A stretch of 49,642 nucleotides of DNA from an uncultured Eubacteriales bacterium (lineage in GTDB: Bacteria; Bacillota; Clostridia; Monoglobales; Monoglobaceae): assembly GCA_905198865.1 (NCBI GenBank), contig CAJKEB010000009.1, positions 1-49,642 on the forward strand, read 5' to 3'. The notes under the pieces are model-generated. The model made no database searches, had not been told where the DNA came from, and saw only the letters and a program-made list of their open reading frames with translations. Made by a program: the position numbers and the translations under genes. This document shows, one piece after another, positions 34,313 to 42,449 of the stretch; position 1 is the stretch's first letter; each line of letters opens with the position of its first letter.

Positions 34313-36103
34313 ATGGCGGATACTGATTTTCAGAGCTTCATAGATGATGTTCTGATGAGAAACGACATTGTGGATATTATTTCCGAGTACACAACCTTAA
34401 AGCGTACCGGCAGCAGCATGATGGGTCTTTGCCCGCTGCATAACGACAGAAAGTCTCCGTCCTTGTCGGTCTCGCCGGACAAGCAGATTTTTCATTGCTT
34501 TGGCTGCGGAGCCGGAGGCAACGCAATCAACTTTATTCAGTCGGCAATGAATCTGGACTTCATGGACGCGCTTAAATATCTTGCAGACAGAGCGCATCTT
34601 GAAATGCCCGAAAGACGCGGAAGCTCCGATAAGCGAAAGCAAATGGCGATATCCGCAAAGCGGCAGAAGATTTATGAAATAAACGCTGCGGCGGCAAAAT
34701 ACTTTTTTGAACGTCTTGCGGACGGCGATAATCCCGGTTTGCGGTATCTGAGGGAACGAAAGCTGTCCAATAGTACGATAAAGAGGTTCGGAATCGGCTA
34801 TGCCCCGGAGGGCTGGTCAAATTTAATAAATTATTTGCGGGAAATCGGGTATACTGAAAGTGAAATGTTTGAAGCGGGAGTAGTGAAGCGCCGCGATGAC
34901 GGAACTTACTACGACGCCTTTTTTGACGGGAGAATTATCTTTCCGATTATTGATGTCAGAGGCAATGTCATTGCCTTTGGCGGACGTATAATCCGTGACG
35001 GAACAGACGCTCCGAAGTATTGGAACACGCCTGAGACGCTCGTCTTTAAGAAAAAGGATAACCTTTTCGGACTTAACCTTGCAAAGGACTTTAAAGCAGA
35101 TAAGCTGCTGCTTATGGAAGGGTATATGGATGTGGTATCGCTCCACCAAAGCGGCTTCGGCAATGCGGTTGCGTCACTCGGAACGGCGTTCACGCCGGAG
35201 CAGGCCAAGCTTGTAAAGCGCTATGCGCCGAGAGCTGTGCTGTGCTATGACAATGACGAAGCGGGAAAGAAAGCGACATTAAGAGCCGGAGATATCCTGT
35301 ATGACGCCGGCGTAAAGGTCAGAGTGCTGACCGTCACAGACGGCAAGGACCCCGATGAATTCATCAAGGCAAAGGGTGCCGATATGTTCGGAGTTCTTAT
35401 AGAGAACGCCAAACCGCTGATAGAATATAAGATAGATGAAGCAAGAAAGAAGTACAGCAGCGATGACATAGACGATCAGATAGATTTTATTGAAGAGGTG
35501 TCGGGTATCCTGGCAAGGATTAAAAACGACGCACAGCGTGAATTATATATTGTCCGAGTGGCTGAGGGGCTTAAGATAAAGCCTGAAAGCCTGCGTGCCG
35601 GCGTTGCGGATATTGCGCTTAAGACGGAAAAATCGAATTACCGGCGCGAGCAGAATATGAAGAGGCGGTCAAGCGCAGGAAAAACGATTAAAACAGGCGG
35701 CAGAGCCGAAACGGAGCAGTATAATGCAGAGAAGCTTCTGCTTAGTCTGATGACTGACCGAAAAACAATAAAAGCAGTTATCGATGCAGGGCTTACACCT
35801 GACGACTTCACGGCTGACGAGATACATAAGAGACTTGCAAAATTCATCTTTGACGCATATGCTGACGGAAAGGCTCCGGGGCAGACCGAGTTGGTTAATA
35901 TGTTCGGCTCCGAGGAGGCGGGCAGAGTCTCGGAAATCCTGATAAATGACAAGAACACCAAGGAAAGAAGCACCGAGGCAGTCAGACTTATTAAAATCAT
36001 ATTATCGTCAAGATTAAGACGGCGTGAACAGCAAGCAAGACTCGAAGGCAACGATGATGAGCTTAAGAGAATATTTGAAGAGATAATAAAGAACAGAAAC
36101 TGA
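34313..36103 (+). CDS. dnaG: DNA primase
   Basis: DnaG synthesises RNA primers at the replication fork. The 596-aa protein has the N-terminal zinc ribbon C40-x2-H43 (CPLHNDRKSPS) and C62-x2-C65 (FHCFGCGAGG), and the RNA polymerase domain with GFGIGYAPEGW-like sequence (RFGIGYAPEGWSNL). The TOPRIM core has LLMEGYMDVVSLHQ and CYDNDEAGKKA, plus KDPDEFIKAKG. The C-terminal ~150 residues are the helicase-interacting region. The ATG follows GGAAGGCGG. It lies 54 bp after dgt and 18 bp before rpoD. Confidence 0.96.
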   Translation: MADTDFQSFIDDVLMRNDIVDIISEYTTLKRTGSSMMGLCPLHNDRKSPSLSVSPDKQIFHCFGCGAGGNAINFIQSAMNLDFMDALKYLADRAHLEMPERRGSSDKRKQMAISAKRQKIYEINAAAAKYFFERLADGDNPGLRYLRERKLSNSTIKRFGIGYAPEGWSNLINYLREIGYTESEMFEAGVVKRRDDGTYYDAFFDGRIIFPIIDVRGNVIAFGGRIIRDGTDAPKYWNTPETLVFKKKDNLFGLNLAKDFKADKLLLMEGYMDVVSLHQSGFGNAVASLGTAFTPEQAKLVKRYAPRAVLCYDNDEAGKKATLRAGDILYDAGVKVRVLTVTDGKDPDEFIKAKGADMFGVLIENAKPLIEYKIDEARKKYSSDDIDDQIDFIEEVSGILARIKNDAQRELYIVRVAEGLKIKPESLRAGVADIALKTEKSNYRREQNMKRRSSAGKTIKTGGRAETEQYNAEKLLLSLMTDRKTIKAVIDAGLTPDDFTADEIHKRLAKFIFDAYADGKAPGQTELVNMFGSEEAGRVSEILINDKNTKERSTEAVRLIKIILSSRLRRREQQARLEGNDDELKRIFEEIIKNRN

Positions 36104-36121
36104 CGGGGAGGAAAATTTATT

Positions 36122-37291
36122 ATGGAAAATACAAACAACAGCAATAATAATATAACAGCTGACGAAACAAAGAACACGACGGCGGGCGCACAGAATTTTG
36201 ATATGAATGCTGCCAAGAAAAAGGCGCAGATGATTCAGGATTTGCTCGATGAGGGCAAAAAGCTCGGTATGCTTGAATATAAGACTGTTGCGGACAAGCT
36301 CGAAGAGCTTGAGCTTGACTCTGAGCAGATGGACAGGATTTATGAGATTATCGAGAAGCAGGGCATTGAGATAGTTGGAAGCATCGACCCTGAACCTGTT
36401 GTTGACGAGTCCGAGGAAATCACTGAGGAGGAGCTTGAGGATATGTCGGTTCCTGACGGAGTCAGCGTTGACGACCCGGTACGTATGTATCTTAAAGAAA
36501 TAGGTAAGGTTGCACTGCTTACGGGCGAGGAGGAGGCTGAGCTTGCAAAGAGAATGAGCGAGGGCGACCTTAACGCAAAGCGCAAGCTTGCCGAAGCTAA
36601 CTTAAGACTTGTTGTCAGCATAGCCAAGCGTTATGTCGGCCGCGGTATGCTTTTCCTTGATCTGATTCAGGAGGGTAATCTCGGTCTTATAAAGGCTGTT
36701 GAAAAGTTTGACTATACAAAGGGCTATAAGTTCTCGACTTATGCCACATGGTGGATCAGACAGGCGATAACAAGGGCTATTGCCGACCAGGCGCGTACAA
36801 TCAGAATACCTGTACACATGGTTGAAACGATTAATAAGCTGGTTCGTGTTTCACGTCAGCTTGTTCAGGAGCTTGGCAGAGACCCGCTGCCTGAGGAGGT
36901 TGCAAAGGAGCTTAACATGCCAGTCGATAAGGTAGGCGAAATATTAAAGATTGCGCAGGAGCCCGTATCTCTTGAAACGCCGATAGGCGAAGAAGAGGAC
37001 AGTCATCTGGGTGACTTTATTCGTGACGACGATGCGCCGGCTCCGTCTGACGCTGCGACCTTTACTCTGCTTAAGGAACAGCTCGTCGATGTCCTCAGTA
37101 CGCTCACGCCGAGAGAGGAAAAGGTTCTCCGTCTGAGATTTGGCTTGGACGACGGCAGAGCCAGAACTCTTGAAGAAGTCGGCAAGGAGTTTAACGTAAC
37201 CCGTGAGAGGATACGTCAGATTGAGGCAAAGGCGCTCAGAAAGCTCAGACACCCCAGCCGCAGCAAAAAATTGAAAGATTATCTTGAATAA
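36122..37291 (+). CDS. rpoD: Primary RNA polymerase sigma factor SigA/RpoD
   Basis: This is the housekeeping sigma-70 factor. The 389-aa protein has region 1.1 (about 20-80), region 1.2 VRMYLKEIGKVALLTGEEE, and region 2 with RFV-type MLFLDLIQEGNLGLIKAVEK and YKFSTYATWWIRQAITRA, which binds the -10 box. Region 3 has IRIPVHMVETINKLVRVS. Region 4 ends TLEEVGKEFNVTRERIRQI and ALRKLRHPSRS, which binds the -35 box. The ATG follows GGGGAGG. An acidic linker (about 90-118) is rich in Glu. It is the last gene of the dgt-dnaG-rpoD block. The end of the gene overlaps a nested inverted repeat. Confidence 0.97.
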   Translation: MENTNNSNNNITADETKNTTAGAQNFDMNAAKKKAQMIQDLLDEGKKLGMLEYKTVADKLEELELDSEQMDRIYEIIEKQGIEIVGSIDPEPVVDESEEITEEELEDMSVPDGVSVDDPVRMYLKEIGKVALLTGEEEAELAKRMSEGDLNAKRKLAEANLRLVVSIAKRYVGRGMLFLDLIQEGNLGLIKAVEKFDYTKGYKFSTYATWWIRQAITRAIADQARTIRIPVHMVETINKLVRVSRQLVQELGRDPLPEEVAKELNMPVDKVGEILKIAQEPVSLETPIGEEEDSHLGDFIRDDDAPAPSDAATFTLLKEQLVDVLSTLTPREEKVLRLRFGLDDGRARTLEEVGKEFNVTRERIRQIEAKALRKLRHPSRSKKLKDYLE

Positions 37292-37314
37292 TCAAGAACC
37301 ATTATAATCTTTCA
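37272..37314 (+). other. Nested inverted repeats over the rpoD stop codon
   Basis: An 11-bp inverted repeat TGAAAGATTAT (37272-37282) / ATAATCTTTCA (37304-37314) encloses a second one, CTTGA (37283-37287) / TCAAG (37292-37296). The TAA stop (37289-37291) lies in the inner loop. There is no T tract, so it is a weak terminator candidate; it may be a 3'-end stabilising or processing structure. Confidence 0.45.
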
Positions 37315-37369
37315 TACATATATTTAATAAAGAGAATTAAATTAATACTTAAAGTTTGGTGAAATAATA

Positions 37370-38302
37370 TTGCATGAAATAGATAATATGAATAATACGG
37401 GTACTGATAAGCGCGTAATAATGCGTGTATCGAATGTGAGTATTGTTGTAAACATATTTTTGTCGGTAGTCAAGCTGATTATCGGCTTTATTGCGGCATC
37501 AGGCGCAATGATCAGTGACGCCGTTCATTCGGCGTCGGATGTTTTCAGCACAATCATAGTAATGATTGGCGCAAGTGCGGCGGCAAAAGAGCCTGATGAG
37601 GAACATCCTTACGGGCATGACCGAATGGAATGTATTGCCGCAATAATACTGTCGGTTGTGCTTTTTGTAACCGGTATCGGTATAGGCGTTAACGGAATAA
37701 AAAAGATTTTCGGCGGTAATTACGCAGAGCTTGCTGTTCCGGGAGTTCTGGCTCTGTTTGCGGCAATTTTATCAATTGCTGTCAAAGAGGGCATGTACTG
37801 GTATACTATATACTATGCAAAGAAAGTGGATTCTACGGCGCTTACCGCTGACGCATGGCATCACAGAAGCGACGCATTGTCATCTATAGGCAGTTTTATA
37901 GGTATTCTCGGCGCACGGTTGGGGTTCCCTATATGCGACCCTCTCGCCAGCGTAGTGATTTGCTTGTTTATTATCAAGGCGGCTTATGATATTTGCAAGG
38001 AGTCGCTTGATAAGATGGTAGATAAGTCCTGTGATGAGAAAATAGAAAATCAAATGAGTGAGATTATAAAGGCTCAGGACGGAGTGATTTCGCTTGACCT
38101 GCTGATGACAAGAATGTTCGGCTCAAAGCTGTATGTTGATGTTGAGATAGGGGCAGACGAGACAATAAGTCTCAAAGAATCACATCAGATAGCACAAAAT
38201 GTTCATGACGCTATAGAGCTGAGTTTTCCGAAGGTAAAACATTGTATGGTACATGTAAACCCGGTCAGCCCGGAGAATTTGGCAAAAGAATTGCCTTGTT
38301 AA
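37370..38302 (+). CDS. Cation diffusion facilitator family transporter
   Basis: This 310-aa CDF protein is predicted to export divalent metal (Zn, Fe, Mn or Co) by proton antiport. It has six hydrophobic helices. The helix-2 metal motif is SDAVHSASDVFS and the helix-5 motif is TADAWHHRSDALSS (HxxxD in both halves). EHPYGHDRMECIAA lies in the loop, and a C-terminal cytoplasmic domain with HDAIELSFPKVKHCMVHVNP binds metal for dimerisation. The TTG start has TGGTGA 7 nt upstream. The metal cannot be told with certainty. The last two bases of its TAA stop are the first two bases of the MITE-like element. Confidence 0.92.
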   Translation: MHEIDNMNNTGTDKRVIMRVSNVSIVVNIFLSVVKLIIGFIAASGAMISDAVHSASDVFSTIIVMIGASAAAKEPDEEHPYGHDRMECIAAIILSVVLFVTGIGIGVNGIKKIFGGNYAELAVPGVLALFAAILSIAVKEGMYWYTIYYAKKVDSTALTADAWHHRSDALSSIGSFIGILGARLGFPICDPLASVVICLFIIKAAYDICKESLDKMVDKSCDEKIENQMSEIIKAQDGVISLDLLMTRMFGSKLYVDVEIGADETISLKESHQIAQNVHDAIELSFPKVKHCMVHVNPVSPENLAKELPC

Positions 38303-38437
38303 ATTATAGTTTGACGAGCTAAGCCCTCTCCGTCAGCTCCGCTGACACCTCTCCCGGAGGGAGAGGCTTTTTAGGAGGCTCCCACTCCGGGGGAGCTGTC
38401 GCCGCAGGCGACTGAGGGGGCGTACAAACTATAATTT
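38301..38437. mobile_element. 137-bp MITE-like palindromic element
   Basis: Terminal inverted repeats of 13 bp, AAATTATAGTTTG (38301-38313) and CAAACTATAATTT (38425-38437), enclose two GC-rich hairpin arms. The left arm has GTCAGC/GCTGAC and CCTCTCCC/GGGAGAGG; the right arm has GCTCCC/GGGAGC and GTCGCC/GGCGAC. There is no open reading frame, so mobility would need a transposase in trans. No clear target duplication is seen. Similar CCCTCTCCGTCAG-type repeats are known to me from gut Clostridia genomes. It separates two convergent genes and could act as a terminator for both. Related fragments are at 12594, 16 and 49571. Confidence 0.75.
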
Positions 38438-38439
38438 GA

Positions 38440-38756
38440 TTATTGCATATTATACTGCTCGTCCCACTCAACAGCAAAGCCTAAGTTCTCCGACAAAAAT
38501 TTGAGCGGAACAAGTGTTTTGCCGTTAATCAGCCTTGCCGGAACATCTAAAGCCACAGAATTATCATTTACCTGTGCGGTTTTGTTATCAATGGGTACGG
38601 CTTCAAAATTTTCAAAATCGCAAGTCTTATATATGTCAGTATAAAATACCGGCGCCAGATTTCGGGCAGCGGCGGATAATCCGTAATTCCGTCTGCATAT
38701 GCCGACAAAAATATCATACTTAGTATAATAACAAATCCCAAAATCAGTTTTTTCAT
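38440..38756 (-). pseudogene. Frameshifted secreted stalk-domain protein
   Basis: The ATG at 38756 opens a clear signal peptide (MKKLILGFVIILSMIFLSAYADG) but runs out of frame after about 62 codons. In the frame shifted by +2, from about the GGAATTACGG at 38685-38694, translation continues to a TAA at 38442-38440. That part reads VNDNSVALDVPARLINGKT then LVPLKFLSENLGFAVEWDE, a copper-amine-oxidase N-terminal (stalk) domain like that of the DHHW protein at 12.9 kb. Joined, they would give about 105 aa. Either an indel has broken the gene or the sequence has a 1-2 base error here. Its stop lies 2 bp from the MITE end. Confidence 0.7.
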
Positions 38757-38784
38757 AATTCCATCTTCTTGTTATTATAAAAAC

Positions 38785-39648
38785 TTACTTCTTTTTATTC
38801 ACAAAAAACATTCCCACTGACACAAGCGTTATAATTACATAGCCCAGGATGCTGTAGGCGTCCGGGAGTTCGGCGAATAAGACAAAGCCGAGCAGAGCCG
38901 CAAATATGATTTGAGTATAGTCAAACACTGAAATCTCTTTAGCCGGCGCAAAAGAATATGCCGCGGTAATCGAAAACTGTCCTCCGGTTGCGGCAAGACC
39001 TGCGCCCAAAAGGCTTAAAACCTGCCACCACGCCATCGGGTAAAAATCAAAAATCAAAAACGGCAGCGTTACTAAACACGAGAACGCCGAGAAGAAGAAC
39101 ACAATAAACGGACCTCTCTCGCCTCTCTTGCTTAAGACCCTGACCATTGTATAGGCTATACCTGCTCCCATTCCGCCCAGCACTCCGACAAGCGAAGCTA
39201 TGTTAAACGTCACTCCCGTGGGCTTTATGATAAACAGTGCGCCTATGAATGCAATGATTACGGCAGCGGCTTGCACAAGGCTGACCTTCTCCTTTAATAT
39301 AAAGTACGAAAAGATTATCGCAAAAAACGGAGACAGCTTATTGAGCATTGACGCGTCCGCAAGCACAAGGTGGTCTATTGCATAAAAATTACCGAGTATT
39401 CCGACCGTTCCGAAAAACGCGCGTATCAGCAGATACGGCAGGTTCTTTTTGTCAAACCTGAACTTCTCCTCCGTCCGCATCAGCATGACTGCCGCAAATA
39501 TCAGAGCGACCAAATTCCTGAAAAAGCTCTTCTGGATCGACGGCAGATCCCCCGCCAGCCGCACAAATGTATTCATGCACGCAAAGCAGAATGCCGCCGA
39601 TATTATACAAATGATTCCCTTGGTCTTATTGTTTAAGTTAATATTCAA
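38785..39648 (-). CDS. EamA/DMT family transporter
   Basis: This 287-aa membrane protein has ten hydrophobic helices in two EamA repeats. Repeat 1 starts KGIICIISAAFCFACMNTFV; repeat 2 starts near ASLVGVLGGMGAGIAYTMVR. Members of the drug/metabolite transporter superfamily export amino acids, nucleosides or sugars, and the substrate here is unknown. I start it at a TTG at 39648 with GAGTGA just upstream. An ATG at 39714 would overlap the preceding gene by 44 bp and lacks a ribosome site. It is the last intact gene of the sugar operon and could be an accessory exporter or simply a neighbour. Confidence 0.85.
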   Translation of the reverse strand: MNINLNNKTKGIICIISAAFCFACMNTFVRLAGDLPSIQKSFFRNLVALIFAAVMLMRTEEKFRFDKKNLPYLLIRAFFGTVGILGNFYAIDHLVLADASMLNKLSPFFAIIFSYFILKEKVSLVQAAAVIIAFIGALFIIKPTGVTFNIASLVGVLGGMGAGIAYTMVRVLSKRGERGPFIVFFFSAFSCLVTLPFLIFDFYPMAWWQVLSLLGAGLAATGGQFSITAAYSFAPAKEISVFDYTQIIFAALLGFVLFAELPDAYSILGYVIITLVSVGMFFVNKKK

Positions 39649-39670
39649 ATTATCACTCTCTTTAACAAAA

Positions 39671-41194
39671 TTATTCAAGCACTTTTTTAAGCGGGTCAAG
39701 ACGGTTCGGAACACCGAATTCCGGTCTGACTGTAAGCGTCATAAGCCGTTCTTTTGTTCGGCTGCCGGCGGTTAGAACCGCCTTAATCCTGACGGTTTTC
39801 GGGTTTTCAAGATACGGCGGACGGTTAATCTTTCCCGACTGCGAAATTGTACTTTTGTTAAGCCGTAATATTTCCGGAAGCGAAACCGCCTCGTCCGCAA
39901 TCCACTTTATACCGACCTTAACTCCGTTTTCAGCGGTGTAGCTATTCGGAAGGTCGGTGGTAATATTATCAGGCGCACTGTTTTTGCCGAGGATATTGCT
40001 TAGCGCCTCCATAACCGCTGTCTCTTCGGGATTATCCGTTACGGAAACTGCAAGGCTCGGCGCATTGCCGGCGCTCATACCGGAGTACAGCTCAACCGAA
40101 TCGGTCGATGACGGAGCTGTCGCTGTTCCGTCAATTATAAAGCTCGCCGTATACTCGCCTTTGCGGATCAGATTGTAAATTATATCGGTCACATCGATAT
40201 TAAATTCGCTGTCTGTATCAATTCCGTTATAGCTCTTAATCAGCTCAGCCTCGCCTTGCGGACGGTTGTTATACGAGATGTCACCGGCAGTCCAGTCATT
40301 GTTTTCAAGATAATATATATCTATTTTTGTATTAGCCGACTTCACAGCCGACCTGAAGAATATTCTCGCATCGTTTATTGTACCGAGGATATTTCTCGGC
40401 TCAAGATTGAACTTCAGATACGCAGCCGAACCGTTGTCAACTGCCATATATCCGTTGTTGCGCTCAAGCAGTTCCGCTCCGCTTGTATCGGGTTCGGCGG
40501 CCGACACGTACGCGCACGTATCAAGATACGACTTGTTAAGCACATTCAGGTCGGGTTCCTCGGCGTCGCTCAATGCGATTTTAAGGCACGGTCTGAGTGA
40601 CGGGTCATCTACGTTCACCGAAGCGATCTTGACGGGTGCGTTGCAGCTGATGCTTGGGCTCAGCTTAAGCGTTATCACTCTGTCGTCAAGGCTGACCGCC
40701 TTTTTCATAAACTCGGTAATATCAATATCGAGAACCGAATTTGACTCCTTGCTGCTCGCTGTGCAAAGGTACTGTTCCTCACCGTTCGGCTTGCCTGACC
40801 AGTTCATATTCTCGTTCCAGTTGTTGTTGTCCAGATAGCTAACGTTAAACGAGCAGTCCGCCTCTCCGCCGGGATTTATACCGCTTTGAACCACGGTAAG
40901 GCGCAGAACGGCACGGCCTATGTCGGTCTTTTTCGCACTGCCGAGCGCCGACAGGTCGAACTTTAAGTATGTATTCCAGTAGTTGCCTATCAAGTCATAC
41001 TGTTCGTCAAGCTTAAAGCGGTTTTTGTTCTTCGCCTCGCTGTATACAAACGTATCGTTTATCGGCATGATTTTCACAAACTGACCTTCGGCAACAATAG
41101 GCGTGGCAAAATACAGCAGTCCGACCGGCACACTGCCTACGGCAATCATAAGCGCAACAGCGCAGCCGATAATCTTTCTGATAACACTGCCCAT
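39671..41194 (-). CDS. Secreted protein with two DNRLRE-type domains and an Ig-like domain
   Basis: This 507-aa exported protein has a basic N-terminus and hydrophobic core (IIGCAVALMIAVGSVPVGLLYF), then an ATPIVAEG cleavage region. Two DNRLRE-like (CBM96-type) beta-sandwich modules follow. One at about 40-205 has YLKFDLSAL, RAVLRLTVV and DITEFMKKA; one at about 220-380 has YLKFNLEPRNI, DARIFFRSA and DVTDIIYNLI. A C-terminal atrophied bacterial Ig-like segment lies at about 390-490 (VKVGIKWIADEAVSLPE). There is no catalytic domain, sortase motif or membrane anchor. It lies in the sugar operon, 20 bp after the flippase gene, so it may bind or carry the exported glycan; that is inference. Confidence 0.8.
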   Translation of the reverse strand: MGSVIRKIIGCAVALMIAVGSVPVGLLYFATPIVAEGQFVKIMPINDTFVYSEAKNKNRFKLDEQYDLIGNYWNTYLKFDLSALGSAKKTDIGRAVLRLTVVQSGINPGGEADCSFNVSYLDNNNWNENMNWSGKPNGEEQYLCTASSKESNSVLDIDITEFMKKAVSLDDRVITLKLSPSISCNAPVKIASVNVDDPSLRPCLKIALSDAEEPDLNVLNKSYLDTCAYVSAAEPDTSGAELLERNNGYMAVDNGSAAYLKFNLEPRNILGTINDARIFFRSAVKSANTKIDIYYLENNDWTAGDISYNNRPQGEAELIKSYNGIDTDSEFNIDVTDIIYNLIRKGEYTASFIIDGTATAPSSTDSVELYSGMSAGNAPSLAVSVTDNPEETAVMEALSNILGKNSAPDNITTDLPNSYTAENGVKVGIKWIADEAVSLPEILRLNKSTISQSGKINRPPYLENPKTVRIKAVLTAGSRTKERLMTLTVRPEFGVPNRLDPLKKVLE

Positions 41195-41213
41195 ATCTTA
41201 CACACCGCCTTTC

Positions 41214-42449
41214 TTATATACTGATTTGCTTTTCGCTGACTAAAACCTCGTCGCCGTGCCTGAGCCTGATTAAGCCGGTCAGTGAAACAATGATATATTT
41301 TATCAGGTTTACTGCAAGGAGTGATATTGTCATTCCCCATAGACCGAAAAACTTAACGCCCGGTATAACAGCTGCGGCAAAAATAACCGCATATATAATA
41401 TTTATATATAACTGATATTTTTCCTTTGCAAACCTCAGCACCACTATCATTAGAGTATTGGACACAAAATAGAATATCTGTCCGGCGTTTGCAATCAGGA
41501 AATACTGCTTCGCCATATCAAAAATATCCGGGTACAGAATTCTGACAAACAAGTAAGAAACAGCGGTCGAGCCGACTGTTGCGATTACTCCCAAAGCCAG
41601 AAAGCCCAATATAAAGCCCGTAAACATCTTTGAAGTAAACCTGCCCTTATATCTGGCAAGATAGCCGATAAGCACACCGTTGAGCGGAACAGTAATCAGC
41701 GCAATGGTCTTACCGATAAGTGAAGCCGTATAGAATACCGTAACCTCTGCCGCTCCGACATAGTTATAGAGAAACAGTCTGTCGGAATTGAGCACAAACG
41801 CTATTATCAAATTTGAAAACGACATCACAGTCATTGACTTTATGTTTGATTTAAAATCATCGGTTATTTTAAACCATGGTCTTTTGAAGATAAAGCCTCT
41901 TAAAGCAACATACAGAACCGCAAGCACTTCGCCGAGCAAAAACACAAGAACCCATGATTTTGTAATCCTGTACAATACTATGCCTATAATATATCCGGCA
42001 GAAATAAGGATATAGTATACAAAATACCCTTTGAAGTTGACAGATTGCCTATAGTTGACCTCGCCGTAGTATCTGAGAACGCTCAGAATCATCAGGACAG
42101 AGAGCAGTGCGATAAACAGCGCATTGCCCGCGCCGATATACAGGCAGGCAATAACGGAAACGATAATCGACAAAACGCAGACAAACAGTAAAAACACATT
42201 ATAATCACCGTTGATGTCCGTGCGCTTCATACTGACGACCATACGCGACAGATTTGCGCCTGAGCCGAAGCTTGTACCCATTATAGAAATAAGCGATAGA
42301 TACACCAGAACTATGCCAAACGCATCTTCGCCCATTGACTTTGAAAGGTACGGATATATCACCAGCTGGATAACTCCGTTAAAGCAAACCAAAGCTCCTA
42401 CGCTGTACGCCATATCTCCGGCAATCATAGAAAGCAACTTTTTAATCAT
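41214..42449 (-). CDS. Wzx-like polysaccharide/oligosaccharide flippase
   Basis: This 411-aa membrane protein of the polysaccharide-export (Wzx/MOP) superfamily has about 12 hydrophobic helices. It has the usual N-terminal ALVCFNGVIQLVIYPYLSKS segment, in which a Wzx places its first helices, and ANLSRMVVSM. It is predicted to flip a lipid-linked sugar across the membrane. Its ATG overlaps the last 8 bp of the upstream glycosyltransferase gene, so the two are translationally coupled. Family membership is clear, substrate specificity is not; the CDP-sugar genes upstream suggest what it carries. Confidence 0.88.
   Translation of the reverse strand: MIKKLLSMIAGDMAYSVGALVCFNGVIQLVIYPYLSKSMGEDAFGIVLVYLSLISIMGTSFGSGANLSRMVVSMKRTDINGDYNVFLLFVCVLSIIVSVIACLYIGAGNALFIALLSVLMILSVLRYYGEVNYRQSVNFKGYFVYYILISAGYIIGIVLYRITKSWVLVFLLGEVLAVLYVALRGFIFKRPWFKITDDFKSNIKSMTVMSFSNLIIAFVLNSDRLFLYNYVGAAEVTVFYTASLIGKTIALITVPLNGVLIGYLARYKGRFTSKMFTGFILGFLALGVIATVGSTAVSYLFVRILYPDIFDMAKQYFLIANAGQIFYFVSNTLMIVVLRFAKEKYQLYINIIYAVIFAAAVIPGVKFFGLWGMTISLLAVNLIKYIIVSLTGLIRLRHGDEVLVSEKQISI

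Noticed and set aside
35638..36216. 192-codon minus-strand frame across the dnaG-rpoD junction
   Set aside because: Serine/leucine-rich shadow of two strongly supported genes, with no ribosome site or motif.
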